Below, piece after piece: positions 12,501 to 24,600 of a stretch of DNA of 64,000 nt (positions within the stretch are counted from its first letter, which is position 1; each line of letters opens with the position of its first letter). This stretch comes from Luscinia megarhynchos (lineage: Eukaryota; Chordata; Aves; Passeriformes; Turdidae). The stretch lies in contig CM067592.1 of assembly GCA_034336665.1 (NCBI GenBank), positions 31,627,942-31,691,941 of the forward strand, written 5' to 3'. The notes beneath the pieces were generated by a model. The model saw only the letters and a program-made list of their open reading frames with translations. It was not told where the DNA came from and made no database searches. The position numbers and the translations under genes are program-made.

Positions 12501-15156
12501 TCCAGGTATTTTAAACAAGCCATTGTAAAACTACTACTCATGTTAGTATACTTTCCAGCTACTTTAAATACTATTGATCTCAGTATTATGTAAAGAGTAT
12601 GCTATTTCTAGTTTGCTGCCTTTTGAAAGATTTTTTTTTTATGACTTTAAAAAAAGGTGCTAGAAAATAGCTCTTATTAAGTAAATGCATGTGTAAACTG
12701 AAATGGAGTTGGGTTCAGATGAGAATCTGAAATGTTTTGAAATATTTTTGTAAACTTCAGAGCTCTGCTTTAAGACTCTTCCTTCTATAGTATTTGAAAG
12801 CTTGACAAGTCAACAGACTGATTTTCCTCTAGGGCTTCCAGCTGACTCTTTAACTTTCTTCTGGAAGGGGGATGTAGCAGGATCTATTAATGATCAAACT
12901 GTGGCAATGATACAAGACTTGGTAAATATGCGTGGGGATTGTAGTATGTGGGTTGATAGCCTACAGATACTTACTTACCTATCTTTGGCAATTCTGCCTT
13001 AGGCAGAGGTTTTTCCACATCTAGATTTCAAGTGTGCTGTGTATTGCAGGTCTTAACAAAGGCAAAGAATGGATTTATCATTTCAGGCCACTCTTAAGAA
13101 ATGGTGGCAACCAGAGTGTTAGTGCCAGTGATTGAGAGTTTTGTTGTTGTTCTTCCTGAGGAGTTACATCTGTCTAAAGGTGAACAGATGGACAAAAATA
13201 TGGCTGAAAAGCAAGAGATCAAAAATAACTGAAGAATTTTTGGAAAGGTAATTGCAGGAGCTTACGCTATGGTTTGTAGCATCGTGTGTATAGCTGATTG
13301 TGGAAGAAGCATAAACAGGTTGACATAAATTCTTCACTGACTGATGATATGCAAATTTACTGAAAATGGCAAGTACTTTTTATGTAAAAGGATAAGTGAA
13401 TGTGCTGTACAAATAAACACTATAGATGCCTACATCAATTGAAAAAATTAAAAATCTGTATCTTTCATCTTTTTGAAGGGATGATGAACATTGTGCAGGA
13501 GCTTTCTTAAAACCCCCTTTCACAAATTAACAGAAAACACAATCACAGGAGGACAGTGATGTAAACAAGATGTAAGCCATTACCATTTTGTCACTTGAAA
13601 TTTAAAATACAATGGACTGCCCAGTTACTATCACTCAATATAGTGGAGAGAATAATAGAGCATAAGAGTACAACCTTTCTGGCTAAGGTCAAATAATTGT
13701 GATTTTCTACAGTTAATGAAAGTTTAATATCCTGTTTCATTAAAAATTCTCAGAACGTTGAACATAAGTCAACATTCCATGGAGAAGAAGGTATTATGCA
13801 GTTTGCATGTGTGCATATCTGCATATCGGAGCACAAAATATTGACATGATAATTGCAGTCAAGCCTGATTGAACAGTGGCCTCTGGGAATTCAGCTGGTG
13901 TTGTACCAACTGGATGGCTGCTCAGGACACAGTTTGAAATGCAAGGTGCAAGTTAGCACTTTATTCAGCACAGGCAGGCATCATTTAAAAATCCTTGGGG
14001 GAAACCCTGGTGATGTGCAGATGTTAAAGCAGTCTGTTCTGAAGTGCTGATATTTTGAACACTGTAAAAGACTAGCGTATTTTAGATGAAAAATGTTTGC
14101 AAAATTACTGGGCAGAAATGCCACTATTTTTTGTACTACTTTAGTGTAAAAATACATTTAGTATTATATGTTTGTTGCTTAAAATAAGGCATCATCATAT
14201 GCTTAGAATGAGTCTTATTCCTTAATACATTATCTAATAAATTAAATCAATTGAGTTAGAGATGGAAGAAAATTTATATTTCTGTAATGATGCATTTTCA
14301 TTTTTATACATATCATGTAATATAGAACTGGCTCTATAGATAATTTTCTAAGGAAACAATTTCATTTAACATTTGTAATTAGATCTTAAATTATTTTTGT
14401 GAAGAAACAAAAATAGGTATGTATATAATTTTTTATAGAAAGTAACTGCTGTTAGAAAAATGCAAAATGTGTGGTATTCATTTAAATTCTTTTTTGCTCT
14501 ATGCTGTCTGAATATTAAAAAAATATTAATTATAAGTATTAAAAGAAAAAAGTAATTATGTATCTCAGTTGCAGTTCATGAAGTGTAAGTATCTTCTAGA
14601 CTCTTAGATGAAATTAAACTCTTGATTAAGTGAAAACTATTTAGCTATATTTTTAAAATCAGTTCTTAATATATGGAAACACAGAGAAGTTTCCACTTGG
14701 AAGATTAAAGCGTAGGCTGTTTCTACTAACCACTGACTCTGCAATCAGAGGGTTGTGACTGTATGCAGTAATTACAATATTGGTGCCATATTTACCATAA
14801 CATTGACAGTTTGTGCTCTACAACTTCACTTTGCACATGGATGATTAATTACCTATTTAATACAAACAGAGAAAGTGTGAATTATTAAAGTCTGTAAAAT
14901 GCTTGAAAGTTGGCGGACAGGGATATAAGGTAATAAAATTAAAGCTGCGTCACACCAACTGATATTTTTTAGCCTTTCTACCTCTGCAGCCTTTTAGAAT
15001 CAATGAAATGTATTTCAGAAGTAACTATGTTTCTAGAGCAGTTTATTGTAGTTAGAGAAACAGTGTTAAAATGCAGCCTTTACTGTTTTACCAAACGCCA
15101 AAGTTGGCAGTGTAATCTTAACTTTCTGTTAAAGACAAAATTAGTAGATACGTTTT

Positions 15157-15278
15157 TGGGTTTGGGTTTGTGGGGTTTTTTTTTGGTTTTTTTTGTTTTG
15201 GTTTGGTGTTTGTTGTTTGTGGGTTTTGCTTTTTTGTTTGAATTTTTTTTTTTTTTTTTTGGTTTGGTTTTTTTTTAA
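15157..15278. repeat. T/G-rich low-complexity tract
   Basis: About 120 bases made almost only of T and G, built from variants of TTTGGG, TTTGG and long T runs, including more than 20 T near 15242-15262. It encodes a meaningless Phe/Gly/Leu-rich open frame on the + strand. It may be the degraded T tract of an unrecognised insertion or a simple-sequence expansion. Confidence 0.85.
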
Positions 15279-16037
15279 TTCAGCAATTTAAAACTGAAAA
15301 GATGTGTTCCATGTAAACAGCAAATTCAATTTATTAGTTGAATTTATTTTCATTTAATTGATGTAAATGTGACATAATTATATACGACTCTGTTACTTTT
15401 TCTTGGCGAATGGCTAAGTGCTTGATCGTTTAAGACCTGTGGTACAGTACAGGATACCTACCTCTTTGCTCATATTACTTTTGCTGAAGATTTTAGGAAG
15501 GATATTGTTTTTAGAAACTTGAACAGACTTCTGTTTTTCAAAATATTAAGGTTTTTGCTGCTTCCATACCTAATTAATTGACAAATGTTTCCTCAAAGTC
15601 TAATGTTTCATTTCTAGCTAGCCATTAAGATGATGCCAAACATCAAGAACATTTTCTTGTTGTATAATTGACTAGGGTGTAGTACAGGACGAAAATCATA
15701 ACAGAGGAAATGTGTCAAGCTTAAGAATATTTTATCAGTTTCTTCATTTTTGTGAGAAGCTGATTCTTGATAATCTTTGTAGCTAAATGCATCTGTGTTA
15801 AACATTTAAAATAGGTAGTACTCATGGGAAAACTGATTGGAGCTTAGAACTTGTACAAATTGACAGCCTCTCTTCACTTCATTTTTCATCCTAAAGAAGT
15901 CTGCAAATATTCTTAGCTCACATCATTATTGCTCATCAGTGATTATAATTAGCTAAACAGGAGTTTGTCTCAGTCATTGATCATCATCAGCTTCTTGACA
16001 GTGCTGGAATTTTTCCCCCCAATATTCCAATGGACTT

Positions 16038-16346
16038 TTAAAAATACATTTTAAGTACAAAATAGCTCAATGACTGAAGTTGTTTGAAGATTTTTTTTTT
16101 CTCAATATTTGTTACCCTTTTAAAAAAGAAGAGATAATTACTGCAATTTCTGTCAAGTCCCGTTTTAAGGTGTGACAGCAGATCCAAATATGATATGTCA
16201 GTTCCAGTCAGATATACTACCTTGAGTGTCTGTGGGGAGTTTTCCTGCAAGAAGCATGGGAAAACATCCAGTGCCATCTGGAGAAACTGCTGATGAAGTT
16301 GTGCATGAGGTTTCAGTTTATACTTCAGGCTTCTGAAAACTTCCAT
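16038..16346 (-). other. Unrecognised 102-codon open frame
   Basis: A minus-strand frame whose first 70 residues have a balanced, protein-like composition: MEVFRSLKYKLKPHAQLH, later FLQMALDVFPCFLQ and TLKVVYLTG. The last 30 residues turn Lys/Phe-rich and look like intron. I recognise no family. It could be a fragment of an old transposase or other repeat ORF, a stray exon, or chance; in 64 kb of sequence a frame this long is unremarkable. Confidence 0.12.
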
Positions 16347-19300
16347 CGTGTACCTAACTTCTAATAATTAGAATGTTTTTCTTTAACTGTGGATGGTTAC
16401 ATGAGAAACTATTTTGGGGGGGCAGTAGCAAGCAAATGGTATCTTAGAGAGCTTGAAAGAAAACATCATAAAGGCAAATTATATTAAATTTATTTAAACT
16501 TTTGCCACTCATTATGATGATGATAGGTCTGTGTTTATAAACTATATTCTTTGACTTCTTTCTTTGAAGGAATGTTTTACCACGCATTGGACAGGTAGAA
16601 AATACTGCATTTAACTAGAAATGCGCTGTGAGCTATTAGCTAGTATGTAGCTCTGTTAAAGGCATGATTTTTGCTCTAACAGTGATCTGTTTCTTTTTTT
16701 TTAATCTCCAGTTCCAGACTTTATTCTGTGAACCCCTATTTTGAAACCTTGTCCTAAAGTCAGAGGGCTCCATAGATTCTTAATTACCATTAATAAATCA
16801 GAATTAGCTGCGCATACTGTTTTTCAGAGCTGTTTGTTCTTTTACTTGATTCTTGGTTCACTTACTCGCTTTCTCTGTTTTCTCCCTAAAATAAATTTTA
16901 AAAAATTAACCACCCACAACTGTAAAGTTCCTTAGGGAGACCTATCTAACTTGACACGTTTTCAGATCAATTAATGCATTAGAAAACAAGTTTAATAATA
17001 ATTTTCAAGTGATGATTGCATAGTTGAGTTAGAAGGCTATCTGATTATACAGTTTTGTGTCTTGGCTGGGTCTTGCTTGGTGAAAGACTGACTTCGAGAG
17101 AAGAGATAGTGATTAGAGTTGGGAAGATGATGGGATATTGTGGGTGGTAGACTTAAGGTCAGGATACTTCTGAGGGCTGGAAGCAATGCTGTTCAGTGCT
17201 TCATGGGGCTTGTATATGGTTAGTGGTATGATTCTGTGTCTGCACTTGACTCTTAAGTGTTTAGTAGTAGAGACTTACTTTCCTGCTTGTCTCCTAAAGC
17301 TCTTAGGATTTAGGGTCAGATAGCTTTTGGTGTATCTAATCTTGAATTCTTTAGTTGACTAGCTGTAATTATGACCTGAGGAAACTTCAAATGTTACGTT
17401 TCTTACAGTTTAGAGCAATGTAGGTCTGTCACTTCCTCAGATAGATTATGGTGCAGCATGCTTATGGGGGAGTGATAACTTTCCTCCCCAAATATTTGGG
17501 GTTTGATTACTGCAGCTGTAGTCTTTAAGAAAGGGTATTTGTTGATGGCCATTTAGGACCCTGCAGCAAGATAATTAAGTATGAAGAAGCATTAATATTT
17601 CTATATTGGAACGGTTTTTGTTTCATTTAAGTTGTACCTATCGTGGAAGTATGTCTCTTTCAGGAACATGCACAAACTTTTGGGTTAAGTATTATACAAA
17701 TACACTATTCAGCCACTTTTACATTTTTGTTGACTGACTCCTGTTTTTTAAGCTTTCTAATATCTTCTAGTTCGAAGTTTCGTATACTTACCAGGAGGTC
17801 TGTTACCGCTTTTTAAAACATGGCTTAGAATGTGACTTCTGTTAGCTAGATATGTGTTATAAGCAGGGTAAATTGGTTTCATGACCTGTCACGTTCTGAA
17901 ATCTGTTAGTTGTTTTGGCTCTGGTACCCCTTGTTTTTTTTGTTGTTTGTTTTTGAAAGGACATCACAGCATAACTTTTGGAATGCATTAAGTAATTTCA
18001 TATTTGCATGAATTTCTGTAATCACAGTCTACTTAGTTCCATTCTTGTAGGTTTTCAAAGATAAACTGTGAAGAACTGTGCACTATTTATTTTACTGTTT
18101 ATGACTTTCTAGCAACCTGTCATGCAATGGCTTGATCATTCTGTTTGCAGGTGGTCAGATGCTTAAAGGTCAGTATCTGATGTTAATTGTTCTGTACATT
18201 TCTGTCTCTCTTAAGATGTTAAATACATTTCAGATATTAAATGTCTTTTGGAATACTTTTTGAATATTCATCAGCTGACTTCACAGCACTGAGTTATTTC
18301 CTTTATGAAGCAGATTTTTTTTTAATGTGATACAACTGACTAAGACTGCTTCCCATTTATTTTTATTTTCTTAAACTAAATGTAACTTAAATGCATACCT
18401 TTTCAGGTAGGTTTTTCATGTTTTTCTTCAAGTCCTATAATGTATTATTGCTGCTATATTTAAAATAGGAGAGAGCTTTTAGAGTTCCAGTGTGTTGAGA
18501 CCTGAGTTTCCAAAACCCTCCCGTCAAATTCCATTCTTAACAATCACCATGGTATTGGATGGCCTGTTATGGCAGTATAATTTAGCTTTTAAAATATCTC
18601 ATAGCATTAGACTGCGCAGTAATACTTGATAGTGGAGAAAAACAATCCTTCATGTATCTAATATCCTTATTGGCCATTGTTTCAAAATGCTTCAACATAT
18701 TAAGCCTTCTGTGTACAGCTGGATATTTTTGTGCACTTTGGGTCAGATTTACTGACTCATGTGTACTAGAGTTTCATTCCCTTTCAGCTATGAAACATTC
18801 CTTATTTGGTAGAGGAAGAGTTGCTCAGGTAGGACTCACTAGCTTCCATAGGTGATTGATACCAGCCATGATGAAAGTTTTAACTGTATTGTGAGAATAG
18901 GGATTAGCTGAATGAGTTTCTCCTTCTGTCACCTGTGATGCTGGGATTACCTGAAATATTTGGACATTTTTAGGGAATATATATTTCTCAGCCCTTCAGT
19001 CACACATGTGATAGGAAGTCTGACTTGTTCTAAGGAATCTGAATATCCTTTCTGTTGCAACATTTGTTTCTTTTCTGCCTTGAAGGGAAGCCAGCTGGGG
19101 CCTCAATGTTTGACCTCAGTTAAGAAATAAGATAGCAATGAGATGAGGTACTTTGTTAAACAAAGCAAAGTGTTGCAGAAGTGATAATAGATGTTCACTT
19201 ATTAACCACAGAGAGTGGCCCTGCTCATCCCCCTTACTCAAGCTTCTGAGCTCTCTTTTTGTTCCTTCTGGTAAAAGTTACACATTCTGTCCCTGTGGAC

Positions 19301-19742
19301 TGTAGTAAAATAATTATCCATGATGTTCAAAAGTGTTGTTTCAGACAGACAAATGTCATATCACTGAGATAAGGACTTCACCAACTCAAGTAGCATGGTG
19401 ATTCTACATTGCAAAGAAGGGGCAAAAGCATTTTGTTCATTCTATGTTCAACTACATTTTCTGCATTTAGGAAAGAATGAGAGACAGATAATTTGAGCTG
19501 CTTTTAAAATATTAAGACCTCTTATTTCTCTTTCTTTTTGAACAAAGCTGCGTTAGATGTTTACAAATGTAATTTGCTGTCACTTGCCATATGCTCCCTG
19601 ATTAATTCTGCAGGGCCTGTCAGCTTCAGATAATTTAATTCTGTGTGCTTTAAAATGACATTCATTATCAGGACATGAAAAATTCAAATGATTAACTGCA
19701 AATTATGACTAATAAAGCGTCTATTTTTTTGTTTGTTTCCAG

Positions 19743-19801
19743 AGAAAAACAGAAAGCTGAAGTCAAGGACAGAAGAATTTTAGAGATTTTGTAAGCCAAA
19801 G
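19743..19801 (+). pseudogene. CNTLN: CNTLN exon with a nonsense codon
   Basis: The acceptor 'tttgtttgtttccag' precedes it and 'gtaaca' follows. The first A completes the Arg codon left split by the previous exon. The frame then reads EKQKAEVKDRRILEIL, stop, AK, and one G left over for the next exon. Human centlein has EKQKSEAKDRKVLEILQVK here, 19 codons, the same length. The TAA at 19792-19794 sits where human has Gln, so a single C-to-T change of CAA would explain it. The rest of the exon is well preserved. The donor has lost the usual G at position +5 and may be weak. Confidence 0.9.
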
Positions 19802-19970
19802 GTAACAAAATAGAATCTCTAGAAAAGGTTTGCATTATGTTTAAATAGAACAGTTAAGAAAACTTCTCATTGACAACACAGTTGTGTTTGTTAAAATGAG
19901 AAAATAGTTTGCTATTGTGTCTTAAGAAAAAAGTTGCAGGTGATTCAAAGATTCTGATCTGATGATTCTG

Positions 19971-19991
19971 ATCAGAAGTAATACTTCTGAT
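19971..19991. repeat. 21-base perfect palindrome
   Basis: ATCAGAAGTA, a single A, then TACTTCTGAT: two 10-base arms with a one-base centre, 170 bases downstream of the CNTLN exon. Just upstream lies another near-repeat, 'gattctgatctgatgattct'. The purpose is unknown and the sequence could be chance or slippage. Confidence 0.6.
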
Positions 19992-20280
19992 AAAGTATTA
20001 TTGAAAGTCTTCTGTATTGTTCAAACAGTTGATCTGTAACCTAAAATGTTCATATGTTTTTAGATTAAACTTTTTGTGAACAGTCTTGTCAGTTCATTGC
20101 CTCGTCTTACCCTATGGTCTGACTTAAACTTGGATTTAGTTCTAGAAGACCTCTGACTGTGTTCAAGTTTGTAATGTGCCCATGCACTTCTTGGTAAGAT
20201 GTGCCATCCTGACAAATACAAAATAATTAACCCAATGCACCTTCTGCTTGACAAGAAACATCGCTGAACTGAGGTGTTTC

Positions 20281-20605
20281 TCCTTCTATTTATTTTGAAT
20301 CAATTAATATTTAAACAAATGTATATGTTTTCATATGTTAAAATGATATAAAGTACAATAGATACATTGTATTTTATTATATAATTGTTTACTATAGAGA
20401 TTGTATAATGTGTATATATAGTATATTATCTGAATCCCATAAATAATCTATTTTATATACTTTAGAATTATATCAAATATTTAATATATTAGATGTAATA
20501 TAATGTATTACATTGCATATAATATGTAGATCTATGAATGATGTAATTATCTATAAAATAATATAGTAAATAAAATAAATATGCTGTTTATTATTAAATA
20601 AACTT
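20281..20605. repeat. Very AT-rich stretch
   Basis: About 320 bases of near-pure A and T with many TATA-type steps, for example around 20405-20435 and 20470-20560. No regular unit is visible. It behaves as low-complexity intron sequence. Confidence 0.7.
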
Positions 20606-20891
20606 TTATTTCATATTACAGCAGTGGCTGAAGTTTCAGTGTCATGTCTTATCCTCATGGCTTTAGGTGCAATGTGTAATGTGTTTGGTGCATACACACA
20701 CACATCCTGTTCAGAAGCCAGCAATGTATGGTTCCTCCATTTCGCTCCTGTCCTGATCTGAAAGGCAAAATACCTGTGAAGACCTTTGCAGGAATATGTG
20801 TGCAGTACTGTGCTTTTAAGAGGGCTGCCTGCTGTGGCAGGGTCTGAACCTGGGATGTGCATCTCCATGAGGTTGCTCTCAGTGGTTTCGG

Positions 20892-20940
20892 ATCAATTTC
20901 AGAAACTGAAACTCTAACTGATCAGAAATCTGAAATTGAT
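20892..20940. repeat. Inverted repeat, 12-base arms
   Basis: ATCAATTTCAGA at 20892-20903 is the exact reverse complement of TCTGAAATTGAT at 20929-20940, with a 25-base loop that itself holds partial copies (AAACTGAAACT, CTGATCAGAAA). A transcript could fold into a hairpin. It lies about 120 bases before a CR1 fragment. I cannot assign it to a transposon family. Confidence 0.6.
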
Positions 20941-21059
20941 GGTTTAATGCATTTACATTGTTCATGTGGAAATGGATAGAGGCTGGTAAATGTAACTAGA
21001 ACCATGGAAAATTGGCAGCCAGGAAAGAAGAGTTTGTCAACATGATGGTAAAACTCTGA

Positions 21060-21690
21060 ATATTCACATGAATTTGAGAGTGAGAGGCTGGAGAGTAGCC
21101 CTGCAGAAAAACAGGGATCCTGTTCAGAGAAAGTTGAACGTGTGTCAGCAGTGCAAACCCTGTCCTGGAGGGCATCAGGCACAACATCACAGCTGGGCAA
21201 GGGAGGAGCTCCTCTGCTCTGAGCTGGGGCAGCTTCACCTCCAGTGCTGGGGGCTGGTTTGGATGTCACAATGATGGAGATGGAGTGGGCCCTTGAGGGG
21301 AACACCGAAGTGACTGAGGTTACTTGGCTTGTTCAGCCTGGTGAGGAGGAGACTGAGGGACAATCTCATTGTGGTTTATGACTTCCACATAAGGGAAGAG
21401 GAGAGGCAGACACTGATCTCTTCCCTCTGGTGACCAGTGACAGGTCCTGAGGGATTGACTTGGACATGTTGGGTAGGTTTAGGTTGGATATTAGGAGAAG
21501 TTTCTTCACCTTGAGGATGGTTGGGCCCTGGAACAGGCTCCACTGGGAAGTGGCCATTGCACTAAGCTTGCCAGAGTTCAAGAAGCATTTGGACCATGCT
21601 TTCAGGCACATGGTATGATTCTGGAGGTTGTCCTGTGCAGGGCCAGGGGCTTCATGATCCTTCTGATTCAGTGATTCTAACAGATGATGA
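21060..21690 (+). mobile_element. CR1 LINE, 3' portion
   Basis: Reads as the end of CR1 ORF2 and the 3' tail. The sequence 'tcctggagggcatcaggcac', 'gttcagcctggtgaggagga', 'ggttggatattaggagaagt' and 'gccctggaacaggctccact' is followed by a degraded tail ending near 'gattcagtgattctaac'. Its tail is a different variant from the copy at 5461, suggesting another CR1 subfamily. The long minus-strand open frame at 20922-21305 is antisense to it. Confidence 0.88.
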
Positions 21691-24600
21691 GAACAGAAGT
21701 TGTTTTGATGATCATCACAACTCTAATGTAGCCCTTACAATTAGCTTCCCTTAGAGTATCATTGACTTGGGGGGGAGGTTGTGAAGGGCACCAGATGGTG
21801 CCAGTGTTCGTATGAAAGCAGTGTAGAGAGGTGATGTCATTCTGACCTTCTTGCCATTGGCTGGGATGCTGTAGAGTTGGATCAAGAGAGGGATTGCTTC
21901 CTGAATTTTAATTATTTGGTGTCAAAGAATGGAGCTAGCTTAAAAAACAGTGTAGTATTCTTATTGATTTTGTTTTACTGAATGTGTTCCTTCTTTGTTC
22001 ATCTAAGGAAGAAAAGATACTATTTATGCAATTAACATGCAAATAGGTTGCTTGTGAAAATGTGCATTTTGACAGTAATGGAAATGAATTTTCTTTTCTG
22101 TAAAGTACAGACAGGAAGATTTGAAGGCTGTGTATTTCAGTCTACTAATTTTTTATGTCTAGTAAATTGAGATTAGCCGCTCATGTCTTCTGTTGTTTTT
22201 CTCTTCCCCTTCATGCATCATACAGAAAAACCAGTTGCAACGAGATAATTTGTTGTAGGGTTTATTGTCTGAGAATTTTTGAGTGGCCACCAAAAGCTGA
22301 TTGTGTAAATCTATGCTGAGTAAAGGGAAAAAGAAAAATCAATGAGCTATCTCATCATTTGACAAAAATGTAAGCTTCTATTGCTTCTAGAAATTAAAAC
22401 AAAACAGTGTAAGAAGAACATGAGCTCATATTTCTTGTCTTGTATTGTGCTTAGACTTTATCCTGACATGCCTAAAAAGGACATTTAAAATTTCTGTAAA
22501 TATTACACCATATTCTTCAGAGCCCAGATGCGGTACCTCTGTGTAGTTAGCTCATACTGAAAGCTAAATGAACTTAGTTCACACTGAGGTATTTAAAGTA
22601 TTAAAGAGGTTTCTATTTTAATGGATTTTACAGAAAATCTAACAAAATAATGAATTTGAAGCTATGATTTAGAAGTGATATGGTCTTCAATCACATTTTG
22701 TATAACCTAACAGTGAAGAAAAGTGCTCAAATGCTCATAAAAATGGGACTTGTGGCTTTAGTTTATGAAAATTATGAAAAATCATAATTTTTCAAAACTT
22801 TTGCTGTCCAGTATCTTTGGACTAGAGAATATATGTTGAAATTCTATTTTCTTAATACAGCTTCAGTTTTCCACCTCTCCTAAATGACGGTGTTGTAATC
22901 TTCAGTTTTATATACATGAATAAGATGTTTTTCTTGTAATGAGTTTATTGCATAACTTCATATTGTGTTAAACATTTAAAATATGAATTAATGTGGAACA
23001 TTGCAAGATGTACCATTCAAAGATTCAAATAAATTTGTTAAAACACTTAAGATTAAAGATTATTCTTGTTTATTATTGCACATAAATTCATCACGTATTT
23101 GAATTTTCCTTTGTGCTTTTCCCTTCGTGCCTTTTCTTTTTTTTTTTTCTTAATTGGTTTATTGGTAACTTTTGGACCTGATTGTCACAACTGGGCATCA
23201 GCTGACATATAGTTATATTTATTCTAAAAGCTGTGTGGTAAAAATCTTATTCCTTAGCAGCAGTGTTTCGATTGCTGGACTGATTTTTTTTAGTGTTATT
23301 TTTGTTTTATTCAGTGTCTCAAAACTCTTTTCTCAGCACTTGCGTATCCCTGACATATATGCATCACTTCTCTGTCTCAAGGAGAAGAATTTCTAACTGC
23401 TGTATTAAGTAGCTAGGACACTCTATTAGAATTTTATTTCTTCTGAAGACTAATAGATACTTTGCTGCAGAAATCTTTTATTTGCTTTTTTTATTTGGAA
23501 ACATTTTTAACCTGTTGTATTTAATTTTAATAATTGTGTATATATTGAGTAGATCACTGATGCTGTTTTTTCCTTAAAAAGTAAGGTGAGGTTTTTTAGA
23601 GGAATGTGTGAAATTTTAAAATTCAAACAATTAGTTTAGCTGATAATGTTGGAGCAGAGAACAATCTTCTACCATTCACACAATAGATAAATTAAAATAT
23701 CTTAACCTGTTTTCTTTAGAACATGACATTAAAGACATGTAAAAATAGCAGTAAACCTTTTCGTATAAGATTGTTAATTAATTAGGTTTCAATTTTGATC
23801 TGGAGGAACTAAAGCTAATCTTTTTGTCCTAGACCTTGTAGCATTTCAAAACCTTATCAACTGATTATACTCTAGAGGGGTTAAAATAGTACTAGCTTGC
23901 CTCATTATCTGCTCTTGAAAATCTTCAGCTTGCTGTGCAAATCTATATTAAAGCCCTTTTAATGGGTCCAATTGAAAGAAGCATAATTCCACCTTCAAGC
24001 ATTAATTAACACTGATAAATTTTTCTTAACTTTTGTACATTCACCTGATTATATTTTTCTTTGTAATAAAATACTTTTATTAAATTAGGACAAATGTATA
24101 CAGATATTATTGCCATCTAAATACTTTATTTTCAGTAGAATGTAAGCTTGATTATTCTTGGGTAATGAGGGACATGAGGATAATTTTGGTAATAAGGAGT
24201 TCAGATGAACGTGTCAGCAGTGTTGAGATTATGTGAATTTTATAAATTCTTTGCAAAAAAAGTTTGTTCAGTGAAAAAGATGCTGCTGACAAAGCATGTT
24301 GATGGGGACACTAACACAATTTTTTTTCTTTAAAAAAGAAGTGACTCAAGTTGTACATTGGAAAAGGGATCAGCCTTCAGTGGAGAAACCTGTGTTTTAT
24401 GTAGCACCATTTAACTGAATCAGTGAATTTTCATATGTCTTTTTGCCTTTCTGTTTGACATCTTCTAGTTAGTTTTCTCATAAAATTAAGGGAAGAAAAC
24501 CTTGTTAAGGAGCTGATCTCAGTGAGAAAGATGGGAAGAAAATATATAAGCAGTTGAAAATTGCTGATTTTGGTTTATTGATAGAATGTTACTTGAGCTA

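Larger units (their letters stand above)
9576..19742. other. CNTLN intron, mostly featureless
   Basis: A 10-kb AT-rich intron remnant in which I recognise no repeat families. It contains a (TA)/(CATA)-rich stretch at about 11874-11916, a T/G low-complexity tract at 15157-15278, and one unrecognised minus-strand open frame at 16038-16346, listed separately. The sequence at 19720-19742 is the T-rich acceptor tract of the next exon. Confidence 0.5.

Noticed and set aside
20922..21305. 127-codon minus-strand open frame
   Set aside because: Most of it is antisense to a CR1 fragment and the rest is AT-rich intron; no protein family was recognised.
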